10,305 nucleotides of DNA from Kiloniellales bacterium. Lineage in GTDB: Bacteria > Pseudomonadota > Alphaproteobacteria > Kiloniellales > JAKSBE01. Shown piece by piece: positions 1-7,679 of the stretch. How positions within the stretch are numbered: the stretch's first letter is position 1; every line of letters begins with the position of its first letter. The stretch spans positions 1-10,305 of the forward strand of contig JASJAL010000130.1 in NCBI GenBank assembly GCA_030067055.1, given 5' to 3'. The notes beneath the pieces were generated by a model that saw only the letters and a program-made list of their open reading frames with translations, made no database searches and was not told the DNA's origin. The translations under genes were made by a program, and so were the position numbers.

Positions 1-230
1 CCCTTGCCTCCCATTCGGGCTTCGAGGGGCTGATGGTGAAGGGCAAGAAACGCATGGCGCTCGGTGACTTTTTCCATCAGCTGCATCACCGCTACTTCGA
101 GTGCAACTACGGCACCGCGGAGATGCCGTGGGACAAGTGGTTCGGCACTTTTCACGACGGAACGCCGGAGGCGAGGCGGCGCATCCGCGCGCGGATGGCC
201 GGCCGGCACGGGCACAAGGCGCTCCCATGA
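1..230 (+). CDS. Sterol desaturase / fatty acid hydroxylase family protein (C-terminal part only)
   Basis: This is the 3' end of a gene that begins before the window; the frame is open from base 3 to the TGA at 228-230, giving about 75 residues. The family consists of integral-membrane di-iron enzymes that hydroxylate or desaturate lipids and sterol-like substrates through clustered histidines. The visible part holds the last histidine box, HQLHH (HxxHH type), followed by a YFECNYG segment and then WFGTFHDG, which is the usual C-terminal layout of this family. The ATG at 33 is internal: the reading frame continues upstream with family-like residues (LASHSGFEGL), so it should not be taken as a start. 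The stop overlaps the start of the next gene (ATGA), implying co-translation. The substrate cannot be told from this fragment. Family assignment is confident, function is not. Confidence 0.85.
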   Translation, partial: LASHSGFEGLMVKGKKRMALGDFFHQLHHRYFECNYGTAEMPWDKWFGTFHDGTPEARRRIRARMAGRHGHKALP

Positions 231-1537
231 GACCACGCCGAGTTCTGCGCGGTGCTTGGCTTGTCGGACTCCTGCTGAACTTCATGGGCTCGGGCGCGCC
301 AGCGCTGACGATGAAGGAAGGAACCGCTTGGCCCGACCCGGTCATCTCCGTCTGCTGGGAGGATCCTCGCAAGAAGCATGCCCAGGAACGGGAGATCATC
401 CGGAAAGCCGTCGAGCAAAGCTGGGGAAAGGAGAGTGCGATCCGGTTCGTCGGCTGGCGCTCCTGCAGTGAGGGGGATCGCGGAATCCGGATCGCCTTCG
501 ACCGATCCTATCCGCGAACCCGGGGGCGCGGGGTCGAGATCGACGGCCTCGAACGCGGCATGATCCTGCCGTCGCTCTGGTCGCTGGCCGCCCTCTCGGT
601 CAACCTCAAGGCGCCGGTTCACGAGTTCGGCCACGCGCTGGGATTCGGACACGAGCATGCGCGCCGGGACGCCCCCGATCCCGAGCGCTGCGCGGCGAAG
701 GGCGCGAACGGCGAACGCTACGTCGAGGCGGACCAGCCCGTGACCCCCTTCGACTACGATTCGATCATGGTGGCTTGCATCTCCGTCGCGACGAAAAACT
801 TCTCCGTCGGCGTTCCGCGGCTCAGCGCCTCGGATATCTTCGGCCTGATCCGGACCTATGGCTCGAATCCGGACAACGTCCTGGACAGGGACGAACCCGG
901 GGATCGCTTCGGGGCGGCACTTCTGGCACGCGATTTCGATGGCGACGGCGATCCCGATCTGGCGGTCGGCGCGCCCGGAGAGGACAGCGGCACCGGCGCC
1001 GTCTACCTCTATCGGGGCGACCCTGTGCGCGGTTTCCGGCCCTGGGTGCGATTCTCCGCGGCCGATTTCGGTGTTGATGATGACCGCGGCCAGGGTTTCG
1101 GCTCCGGGCTGTCTTGGCGTGCGCCTTCGGGCGACGAGGCCTTCGGACGGCTGATCGTTCATGCCGCCGGCTCAGAAGACGCGGCCGCCTTCGCGCTGGC
1201 GACGGCGCCCGGCGAGGCGCCCAAAGCCGCCGGCCTTTCCGGTCACGCAGAGCCCCCGGTTCAGGCGGCAAGCCCAGCGAAAGCGCTGCGGCCAATCCTC
1301 TCGACCGGCTTCGGCTTCCCCGATCTCTCGGACGGCTACGGACGCGACCTTCAGGTCCTGCACCAGGACCTGGACGGCGATGGGGCGCCGGAAACGGTGA
1401 TCGGTGCCCCCAGGGCCGATGCGTCAGCCAAGGCTTCCGGCGTGGTCGTCGTGCTCCGTGGACGGAAGTCGGTCGACGGGCCGAATCCCGGCTCCGAGGA
1501 AGCGGCAGCTTGGTACTGGTTTGGGCAAGCCTACTGA
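227..1537 (+). CDS. Secreted astacin-like zinc metalloprotease with FG-GAP repeats
   Basis: A predicted exported 436-residue protein. Residues 1-28 (two arginine clusters, then WLVGLLLNF and an Ala-rich end) read as a Sec signal peptide. Residues 132-148 match the zinc-binding signature HExxHxxGxxHExxRxD typical of astacins (M12A): zinc ligands H132, H136, H142 and catalytic E133. A Met-turn follows at SIM (179-181), but the tyrosine that follows it in classical astacins is missing (SIMVAC). The C-terminal half holds FG-GAP (integrin-alpha type) repeats, clearest at 224-263 and 372-412, each with a calcium-binding type loop (DFDGDGDPD at 236-244, DLDGDGAPE at 381-389) and an AVGAP or VIGAP strand; the stretch between them is a degenerate repeat. 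The start at 227 is chosen because it gives the signal peptide and the ATGA overlap with the desaturase gene; an ATG at 101 in the same frame lies inside that gene. Substrate unknown; likely acts in periplasm or outside the cell. Confidence 0.85.
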   Translation: MRPRRVLRGAWLVGLLLNFMGSGAPALTMKEGTAWPDPVISVCWEDPRKKHAQEREIIRKAVEQSWGKESAIRFVGWRSCSEGDRGIRIAFDRSYPRTRGRGVEIDGLERGMILPSLWSLAALSVNLKAPVHEFGHALGFGHEHARRDAPDPERCAAKGANGERYVEADQPVTPFDYDSIMVACISVATKNFSVGVPRLSASDIFGLIRTYGSNPDNVLDRDEPGDRFGAALLARDFDGDGDPDLAVGAPGEDSGTGAVYLYRGDPVRGFRPWVRFSAADFGVDDDRGQGFGSGLSWRAPSGDEAFGRLIVHAAGSEDAAAFALATAPGEAPKAAGLSGHAEPPVQAASPAKALRPILSTGFGFPDLSDGYGRDLQVLHQDLDGDGAPETVIGAPRADASAKASGVVVVLRGRKSVDGPNPGSEEAAAWYWFGQAY

Positions 1538-1578
1538 GGCGAGACGTCAGCGAAGAGTCCATCGCCGGAAGACGGCCG

Positions 1579-1610
1579 GAAAAGAAAGGGGCTGGCACGA
1601 GGCCAGCCCC
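1579..1610 (-). terminator. Rho-independent terminator of the minus-strand redox cluster
   Basis: Read on the minus strand, a perfect 9-bp GC-rich stem (GGGGCTGGC / GCCAGCCCC, bases 1610-1588) with a 5-base loop is followed directly by the U-rich run TTTCTTTTC (1587-1579). It lies 22 bases past the stop of the molybdopterin subunit gene, so it ends the five-gene redox cluster. On the plus strand the hairpin is not followed by a T-run, so it is a poor terminator for the metalloprotease gene that converges from the other side. Confidence 0.85.
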
Positions 1611-1632
1611 AGCTTCGGAAACCTATGACGAT

Positions 1633-3945
1633 TCAGATTTGAATCGTCTCGCCGAACGGCAAGTCGCGGAGCCGCTTGCCGGTCGCATTGAAGATCGCAT
1701 TCGCGATCGCGGGTGCGACCGGGGGCACTCCCGGCTCGCCGACGCCTGAAGCGTGGACGGAGAAGGGGTGCTCGACAATGTGGGTATGGACCTTTTCCGG
1801 GAAATTGTCCGATAGCACCATTCGGTAGTCATTGTAGTTGGACTCCACCACAGCCCCGTTCTCGAAGGTCACGCCGCTGTGGAGCGCGAGGGTCATGCCC
1901 ATCACACAGGACCCTTCCATTTGGCTGCGGATCCGCTCCAGGTTTGCAGCAAAGCCACAATCGACGGCCATGTGAACTTCCGGCACCCGGATCTTGCCGT
2001 CCACGACCTTCACCCGCGCCGCCGCGGCGACGTAGGTGACGAAGGAGCGGTGGACGGCCAGGCCGAGACCTTCGCCCTCGGGGAGTTCCTGGCCCCAGCC
2101 GGCCTTGTCTGCAGCGAGGTTTAGGACGGTCTTCAGACGCCCCGTCTCGATTGGGTACTCCTCGTAGACCTCGCCGTAGTCCCAGAAGTCCTTCGGGAAG
2201 CCCTGGGCCTTGGGGTCGAGTTGGCGGTCCGAGCCGATCAACTCCAGCAGCATCTCCTTCTGATCGCGGCCCAGCTCGTTGGCCAGCTCCGCGGCAAAGG
2301 ACTGCACCGCGAAAGCGCGGGGAATGTTGGAAACCGACCGGAACCAGCCGATCCGCGTGTGCGCCATCGCCTTGCCGTTCTCGACCCGAATGTTGGGGAT
2401 CTCGAAAGGCATATCGACGTGGCCCATGCCGCTCTCGATGAAGAACTGGTGCCCGCTGTCCGGCGCGAAGGTCGAGAGGATCGAAGGCGCCACGGAGTTG
2501 TGCTTCCACGCGGTCACCTTGTTGTCGGCATCCAGCGCGACCTCGATCCGCTCCACCGAAGTGGTGTGGTAGAAGCCGTTCCGGATGTCGTCCTCGCGAG
2601 TCCACTGGACCTTGACCGGAGCCCCGATCTTCTGGGACAGCAGCGCCGCCTCGGTGGCGAAGTCGGCCTTCGACTTGCGACCGAAGCCGCCGCCCAGGAG
2701 CGTGACGTTCACGCGGACGTCGGCGATGTCCATATGCAGCGCCGCGGCCACGTCCGTCCTGGTCGCGAAGGGGCTCTGCACCGGTGCCCAGATCTCCGCC
2801 TTGCCATCGGCGACGTTGGCGACCGCCACCGGCGGCTCCATCATCGCGTGGGCCATGTGCGGTTGATAGTACTCCTGGGCGAAGGTCTTCGCCGCTGAGG
2901 CGAAGGCCGCGTCGACATCGCCTTCCTCGCGGAACACCTTGCCGGGCTTCTTGGCCGTGGCCGACATCTCCGCCTTGAAGGCCTCGCTGTTGTAGCCGCT
3001 GTGCGGACTGTCGCCCCATTCGATCTCCAGCGCATCACGGCCCTTGATCGCGGCGTCGGTATCGCTTGCGATCACCGCGATTCCACCGAGCGGTGCGAAC
3101 TTCGCGGGCATGATCGAGATCGGCAGACCCAGGACCTGCTCGACACCCGGGGTCGCCAAGGCTTTGCTGTCGTCATAGCTAAGCGGCGGGGCACCGACGA
3201 CAGGTGGTCGTGCAACGACTGCGACCTTCATTCCCGGCAGCATGACGTCGGCGCCATAGATCGCCTTGCCAGTCGTGATGTCGTGCAGGTCATAGATGGA
3301 GACCTTGTCCTTGCCGATATAGCGGAATTCGCTCTCGTCCTTGAAGCTGAGCTCCTCGAAGGCGGGCACGGGCTGGGTCATCGCCGCCTTGGCGAGATCG
3401 CCGAAGCCGAGCGTGTTGCCGCCGTGGCTCACCTCGTGGATACCGACCTTCACGTCGGCTTCCTTGACGCCCCACTTCTCGGCCGCGGCCCGGGCCAGCA
3501 TGTGCCGCACCGCCGCGCCCATCTGGCGCATGGTCTGGATGTGATGACGCATGGAGCGCGAGCCGTCGGTGTCCTGATTGCCGTACTTGGGTTCGTCGCC
3601 CTCCGCCTGGCGCAGCTCGACGCGCTCCCAGTCGGCACCCAGCTCGTCGGCCAGCACCATCGGCAATGAAGTTCGCGCGCCGGTGCCCATTTCAGAGCGG
3701 TGCGCGACGATGATCACCGTCCCGTCCGGCTCGATCTCGACGAAGACCAGGGGATCGGTCACCAGGCCGTGTGGCATGCTCTCGCCGCCGGTCGGATAGC
3801 GCTCGAAGGCGCCCGCCGGGCCGGCGAAGGCGGCGACCGCGAGACCGGCGGCCGAGCCCTTCAGGAAGCTCCGTCGGGAGACGTTGGACAGAACCACTTC
3901 CTCGGCCGGTGCCGAGGTCATCGCTTGTTCGAGATAGTGCAACAT
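1633..3945 (-). CDS. Xanthine dehydrogenase-family molybdopterin-binding subunit (IorB-like, Tat-exported)
   Basis: Large catalytic subunit (770 residues) of a two-subunit molybdenum hydroxylase of the isoquinoline 1-oxidoreductase (IorB) / periplasmic aldehyde dehydrogenase type. A Tat signal SRRSFLKG (residues 23-30) is followed by an Ala/Gly-rich hydrophobic stretch, so the folded enzyme should be exported. Other landmarks: SEMGTGARTSLPMVLADELG (84-103), the molybdopterin-contact segment LLGGGFGRK (416-424), and SGVGEPGVPP near the C-terminus, where E737 fits the catalytic glutamate of the family. Length is normal for IorB (about 700-800). The start at 3945 is supported by GGGGAG (plus 3953-3958) seven bases upstream, inside the end of the preceding gene; the next Met, residue 9, has no such site. 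The 2Fe-2S subunit is directly upstream with a 3-base gap. No FAD subunit is encoded, as is usual for IorAB types, so electrons leave through the iron-sulfur subunit to another carrier. Substrate (aldehyde or N-heterocycle) cannot be fixed from sequence. Confidence 0.92.
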   Translation of the reverse strand: MLHYLEQAMTSAPAEEVVLSNVSRRSFLKGSAAGLAVAAFAGPAGAFERYPTGGESMPHGLVTDPLVFVEIEPDGTVIIVAHRSEMGTGARTSLPMVLADELGADWERVELRQAEGDEPKYGNQDTDGSRSMRHHIQTMRQMGAAVRHMLARAAAEKWGVKEADVKVGIHEVSHGGNTLGFGDLAKAAMTQPVPAFEELSFKDESEFRYIGKDKVSIYDLHDITTGKAIYGADVMLPGMKVAVVARPPVVGAPPLSYDDSKALATPGVEQVLGLPISIMPAKFAPLGGIAVIASDTDAAIKGRDALEIEWGDSPHSGYNSEAFKAEMSATAKKPGKVFREEGDVDAAFASAAKTFAQEYYQPHMAHAMMEPPVAVANVADGKAEIWAPVQSPFATRTDVAAALHMDIADVRVNVTLLGGGFGRKSKADFATEAALLSQKIGAPVKVQWTREDDIRNGFYHTTSVERIEVALDADNKVTAWKHNSVAPSILSTFAPDSGHQFFIESGMGHVDMPFEIPNIRVENGKAMAHTRIGWFRSVSNIPRAFAVQSFAAELANELGRDQKEMLLELIGSDRQLDPKAQGFPKDFWDYGEVYEEYPIETGRLKTVLNLAADKAGWGQELPEGEGLGLAVHRSFVTYVAAAARVKVVDGKIRVPEVHMAVDCGFAANLERIRSQMEGSCVMGMTLALHSGVTFENGAVVESNYNDYRMVLSDNFPEKVHTHIVEHPFSVHASGVGEPGVPPVAPAIANAIFNATGKRLRDLPFGETIQI

Positions 3946-3948
3946 GAC

Positions 3949-4401
<453 letters not shown>

Positions 4402-4495
4402 TTAATCTCTCCCGTTCTGCGTTCTTGTCCTTGGGCGCCTGCCGGTCCCCAATACCGGAGACGCGCGAGTCAATCCTGTCGTTACCGCTCCCTGT

Positions 4496-4996
4496 TCAAT
4501 CGTCGTCGTCATCCCTTCCGGGTTTTCGAACGACGAGGCCGATACGGTAGACCTCGTCGATCTTGCCCACGAGGAAGACCGAGGTCGGCCGCTTGCCGTT
4601 GCCGTTGATCGGCGGCTCGTCGTAGACCACGCGAACGCGATTGGTCAGCGGCATGTTGACGACCAGCTTTCCGGTCGCCTCAACGCCGGCCAAGCTGTCC
4701 TGCGGAAACTCCTCGAAGGTGATCGAGTGAATCGGACGGCCCAACCCGCGGCGGATCTGGAAGGCAACGATCCGGCGCTTGATCTTGCCGACGTCCTTCC
4801 AGAACACCAGTTCCTCGAAGCGATCGTAATCCTTCGTCTCGATCGCCTTTTTGATGGTGGTGACCAAGGCGTCGGGATCGCGGGGCAATTCGACCGCCCC
4901 AGCCGCCAGGAATGGGGCTGAAGCTACGAGAAGAAAGGCGGCGAGCCCGGGGGCGAAAAGCCCCCGGACCCACGGCGTCTCCAGGAGACCTAACAT
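4496..4996 (-). CDS. Exported protein of unknown function
   Basis: I do not recognise this 166-residue protein. Residues 10-34 form a hydrophobic stretch (GLFAPGLAAFLLVASAPFLAA) ending in AAGA, which reads as a Sec signal peptide, so the mature part of about 130 residues should be periplasmic. The mature protein begins with a helix-like stretch (residues 40-66, DALVTTIKKAIETKDYDRFEEL) and continues with strand-like segments; the overall pattern resembles small alpha+beta periplasmic domains, but that is a weak inference. It ends in five aspartates after GR. There are no cysteines, so it carries neither c-type heme nor an iron-sulfur cluster. The gene starts 9 bases after the PQQ dehydrogenase stop, with GGGCGGGAAG between them, so the two are very likely translated together. 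That position suggests a role tied to the dehydrogenase, such as a partner or assembly factor. No function is assigned. Confidence 0.8.
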   Translation of the reverse strand: MLGLLETPWVRGLFAPGLAAFLLVASAPFLAAGAVELPRDPDALVTTIKKAIETKDYDRFEELVFWKDVGKIKRRIVAFQIRRGLGRPIHSITFEEFPQDSLAGVEATGKLVVNMPLTNRVRVVYDEPPINGNGKRPTSVFLVGKIDEVYRIGLVVRKPGRDDDDD

Positions 4997-5005
4997 CTTC
5001 CCGCC

Positions 5006-6748
5006 CTACTTCTTCAGGGCGAAGACCCAGATGACCCCGCCCTGAGGCACATCGGGAACCCGGCCTTCGGGCAGCATGTCCTTCAGCATGCCCTGCATCC
5101 GCTCGGCATCGACGCCCCAGCCGGACTGCACCGCGATGTACTGGGTCCCGTCGACCTCGTAGGAAGACGGCACGGCGGTCACGCCCGAATTGGTCGGATA
5201 CTCCCAAAGGAGATCGCCGTTGACGGCATTGAGCGCCCGGAACTTCCGGTCGTTGGTCCCGCCGGTGAAGAGGAGGTTGCCGCCGGTCGACAGGATCGGG
5301 CCCCAGTAGGGCGTGTCGTGGAAGTCGTGCTCCCAAACCTTCTCGCCCTTGTTGAGGTCCCAGGCCTGCAGCTTACCGATCGGCACTGGCTTGGAGGTGT
5401 CGACGCTCTCGTGGAAGCGCAACGACGACAGGATCACGTCGATCGGCACGCCGATGTAGAGCTCGCCCGGCTCGCGTTCCTCGATCGGCACGCCGCCGAA
5501 CTCCGAGCAGAGGTTCTCGTGGGCCGGAATGTAGAACAGGCCTGTGTCGGGGTTGTAGGCCTCGGGCGGCCAGTCCTTGCCGCCCCAGAGGCTGGGGCAG
5601 AAGGTGACCGACTTGTTGGTGCCCGGCGTCCTGGCCTCGACGTAGCTCGGCCGGCCGGTTTCCGGATCGATCGATTCGAAGGCGTTCTGGATGACGTACT
5701 TGTCGGCAGCCACGAAGTTGATCGGGCCCTCGGCGGTGCGCTCCAGCGACCAGAGGTAGCCGTTGCGGCCGGCGTGAATCAGGCCCTTGGTCTTTTGTCC
5801 GCCCCGCTCGAAATCGATCAACAGTGGTGCGGAGACCTCGTCCCAGTCCCAGGCGTCGTTCCAGTGATACTGGTGATGACCTTTGATCTCGCCGGTGTTG
5901 ATGTCGAGGGCGATCACCGAGGTGGTGTAGAGGTTGTCGCCGGGCCGGGTGTCGGGCATCCAGGGGCCGCCGTTGCCGGTTCCGAAGTAGGCTAGCTGTG
6001 ACTCGGCGTCGTAGTTGCCCTGCATCCAGACGGAACCGCCGCCGGTCTTCCAGCTGTCGCCCTTCCAGGTGTCGTGGCCGGGCTCGCCCGGTCCCGGAAT
6101 GGTGTAGGTCTTCCAGGCCTCGGCGCCGGTCTCGGCGTCGAGCGCGACGATGTAGCCACGAATGCCGTACTCGCCGCCGGACATGCCGGTGACGATCTTG
6201 CCGCGAGCGGCCAGGAGCGAGAGCGTCGAATAGAAGCCCTCGGTGTAGTCGCCGACGATCTTGTCCCAGACAACCTCGCCGGTCTTGGCATCGAGAGCGA
6301 CGACGCCGGCATCGACAGTCGCCATGTAGACCTTGTCCCCGTAGAGGGCGACGCCGCGATTGGTCGGATGAAGCTGGGTGAGATCTTCCGGCAATTCTCG
6401 AACGTAGCGCCAGATCTCTGTCCCGGTCGCCGCGTCCAGCGCGATCACCTGGTTCTGAGGCGTCGAGACGAACATCATGCCGTCGTTGACCATGGGCGGC
6501 GCCTGATGGCCTTCCGTGACGCCGGTGGAGAATGACCAAACCGGCACCAGATCCTTGACGTTGTCGGCGTTGATCTGGGACAGCGGGCTGTGTCCCCAGC
6601 CCTCGTAGTTCCCACGCCAACTCAACCAGTTGTGCGGCTCGGGGTTGGCCAAGCGCGCGTCGGTGACCGGATTGTAGTTTTCAGCAAAGGCATTGGCGCT
6701 GAGCGCGCCAACTGCAAACGCGACAACCGCAAGGTAGCGTGATCGCAT
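5006..6748 (-). CDS. PQQ-dependent alcohol dehydrogenase (quinoprotein, methanol/ethanol family)
   Basis: Periplasmic eight-bladed beta-propeller dehydrogenase, 580 residues including a Sec signal peptide (1-22, ending NAFA). Repeated blade motifs such as ALDAATGTEIW, ALDAKTGEVVW and ALDAETGAEAW are clear. Active-site positions by motif: E193 (GGEYGIRG), W241 (GGGSVW, beneath PQQ), N259 (GTGNGG), catalytic D301 with D303 two residues on (AWDWDE), and R328 (GRNG). Asp at +2 from the catalytic Asp is the signature of lanthanide-dependent XoxF/ExaF-type enzymes. The vicinal Cys-Cys that usually precedes NRG and stacks on PQQ is absent: the segment here reads QLHPTNRGVALYG. There is no C-terminal CxxCH, so no heme domain; an external electron acceptor is needed. 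The ATG at 6748 is backed by GGGAGGA four bases upstream. A Rieske gene lies 82 bases upstream and an unknown exported protein 9 bases downstream. The alcohol substrate is unknown. Confidence 0.92.
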   Translation of the reverse strand: MRSRYLAVVAFAVGALSANAFAENYNPVTDARLANPEPHNWLSWRGNYEGWGHSPLSQINADNVKDLVPVWSFSTGVTEGHQAPPMVNDGMMFVSTPQNQVIALDAATGTEIWRYVRELPEDLTQLHPTNRGVALYGDKVYMATVDAGVVALDAKTGEVVWDKIVGDYTEGFYSTLSLLAARGKIVTGMSGGEYGIRGYIVALDAETGAEAWKTYTIPGPGEPGHDTWKGDSWKTGGGSVWMQGNYDAESQLAYFGTGNGGPWMPDTRPGDNLYTTSVIALDINTGEIKGHHQYHWNDAWDWDEVSAPLLIDFERGGQKTKGLIHAGRNGYLWSLERTAEGPINFVAADKYVIQNAFESIDPETGRPSYVEARTPGTNKSVTFCPSLWGGKDWPPEAYNPDTGLFYIPAHENLCSEFGGVPIEEREPGELYIGVPIDVILSSLRFHESVDTSKPVPIGKLQAWDLNKGEKVWEHDFHDTPYWGPILSTGGNLLFTGGTNDRKFRALNAVNGDLLWEYPTNSGVTAVPSSYEVDGTQYIAVQSGWGVDAERMQGMLKDMLPEGRVPDVPQGGVIWVFALKK

Positions 6749-6830
6749 GTTTTCCTCCCGTAGATTTCAGTCTTTCTGCTGCATTCCCCACTTCCGAAAT
6801 CATTTTCCGGGCGCAAGCGCCGGGCGACTC

Positions 6831-7475
6831 CTATTTCTTGGCGCCCCCGGGCTTGCGCGTGAATCCGTCGAGGCCAACGATAAAGCCGTCGGCATCCAGG
6901 CCGAGTGGCACCATCGGCAGCTGGCGCTTGGCCGGTCCGTTCTTCACGCTCCCCTCCGATAGTGCCGCGAACTCCGAGAGATGGCAGTGACAGCGGAGAT
7001 GACGTTCCTCCGCCTTCCAGGACTTGATCGTGCAGCTCCGATGCGTGCAGACCGCGGAATAGACCAGAACGCCATCGGCGCTGCGCGCGCGCGTCGGCTC
7101 GTCCATCTCCTGAGGATCGAGGCGCAGCATCAGCACTCTGTTGAGCCGGTTCTTGCGCCGCAGGACCTTGCCGACGGGATCGAAGGGAAAACCTTCGAGC
7201 GGCGGCGCCCCGGTTTCGAGCATCTCGGGCCGCAGGAACTCGTTCTTGAGGGGGCCCCGGACGACCTGAAATCGGTCACCGGGTTGAGGCGGGCTTCGGT
7301 CCGGACCCGCCGGTTTCGCCGCGGCCAGATCTTCCGGAAGCAAAACGGTGGCGCCGGCTACCAAGGCCGCGCAGCCAATCAGAAGATCGCGACGATCGGC
7401 ATCGATTGCGGCCGAGGCAGAGCAACCACACTCCGCAGAGTCACACCCGTCGTCGTCGCTCACAATACGAGGCAC
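6831..7475 (-). CDS. Rieske 2Fe-2S protein with Tat-like N-terminus
   Basis: A 214-residue iron-sulfur protein. The Rieske box is complete: C143 and H145 in CTHRSC, and C162 and H165 in CHCHLS, with C148 and C164 placed to form the stabilising disulfide of the bc1/b6f-type Rieske proteins. The N-terminus holds a twin-arginine motif DRRDLL (27-32) followed by a hydrophobic helix (about 31-48), so the domain should be exported by Tat and possibly stay membrane-anchored. Before it lies an unusual cysteine-rich head, CDSAECGC (11-18). No cytochrome b or c1 gene is nearby; the next genes are a PQQ dehydrogenase and a molybdenum hydroxylase, so it more likely serves as their electron carrier than as a bc1 subunit (inference). 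The start is a GTG at 7475, chosen because of the strong ribosome site just upstream. Confidence 0.88.
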   Translation of the reverse strand: MPRIVSDDDGCDSAECGCSASAAIDADRRDLLIGCAALVAGATVLLPEDLAAAKPAGPDRSPPQPGDRFQVVRGPLKNEFLRPEMLETGAPPLEGFPFDPVGKVLRRKNRLNRVLMLRLDPQEMDEPTRARSADGVLVYSAVCTHRSCTIKSWKAEERHLRCHCHLSEFAALSEGSVKNGPAKRQLPMVPLGLDADGFIVGLDGFTRKPGGAKK

Positions 7476-7679
7476 GCAGGCTCCTCCCCTTGCGTACCCG
7501 AGCCGAAGACTGTGAGCCCAAACAAGGCAATACAGCTCTCAAGGCCGCTTTCACCCGGTCCGGTTGCTGATATATTAGCGAACTGTCAGGCGCGCGCCAC
7601 TGAAAAGTGCACCTGCGGCAAGAGCCCACGCCGCTAATGAGAATTTCTCTGGGTCGACGCGATCCGCAATGCGGGGACA
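7476..7679 (-). promoter_or_regulatory. Intergenic region, probable promoter of the redox cluster
   Basis: This 204-base gap lies between the stop of batD and the GTG of the Rieske gene, both on the minus strand, and is the largest gap in the window. It should hold the promoter of the redox cluster. An AT-rich island at 7566-7579, GCTGATATATTAGC, stands out in the GC-rich surroundings and is a near-perfect inverted repeat with one mismatched pair; it sits about 90 bases before the start codon and could be a -10 region or an operator. A second short inverted repeat, GAGAATTTCTC, is at 7639-7649. I found no convincing -35/-10 pair with normal spacing and no clear terminator for the bat genes. 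Confidence 0.35.
7481..7490 (-). promoter_or_regulatory. Ribosome binding site that fixes the GTG start of the Rieske gene
   Basis: On the minus strand the bases read AGGGGAGGAG, a near-ideal Shine-Dalgarno sequence, ending five bases before the GTG at 7475. This supports the GTG start over any internal codon and suggests that the first gene of the redox cluster is translated efficiently. Confidence 0.8.

Noticed and set aside
101..226. Longer N-terminus for the metalloprotease starting at the ATG at 101
   Set aside because: It would overlap the desaturase by 130 bases and bury the signal peptide; the ATG at 227 gives a normal exported protein.
152..1162. Minus-strand open frame of 336 codons opposite the metalloprotease gene
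   Set aside because: The opposite strand has a signal peptide, zinc motif and FG-GAP repeats; this frame has nothing comparable.
822..1598. Minus-strand open frame of 258 codons opposite the metalloprotease gene
   Set aside because: Composition is dominated by Arg, Pro and Ser, typical of an out-of-frame reading of GC-rich DNA.
2221..2898. Plus-strand open frame of 225 codons inside the molybdopterin subunit gene
   Set aside because: Arg, His and Leu-rich mirror of a well-supported gene; no ribosome site or recognisable domain.
4449..4473. TTGACT and TATTGG boxes on the minus strand before the iron-sulfur subunit gene
   Set aside because: The spacer is only 13 bases, too short for a standard sigma-70 promoter, so an internal promoter is not supported.
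6810..6821. GGCGC/GCGCC hairpin between the Rieske and PQQ dehydrogenase genes
   Set aside because: The stem is short with a 2-4 base loop and no U-run follows on the minus strand, so it is not a terminator.
7615..7634. GCGGC/GCCGC inverted repeat downstream of batD as a terminator
   Set aside because: Only five pairs around a 10-base loop, and the T-rich stretch is not adjacent to the stem.
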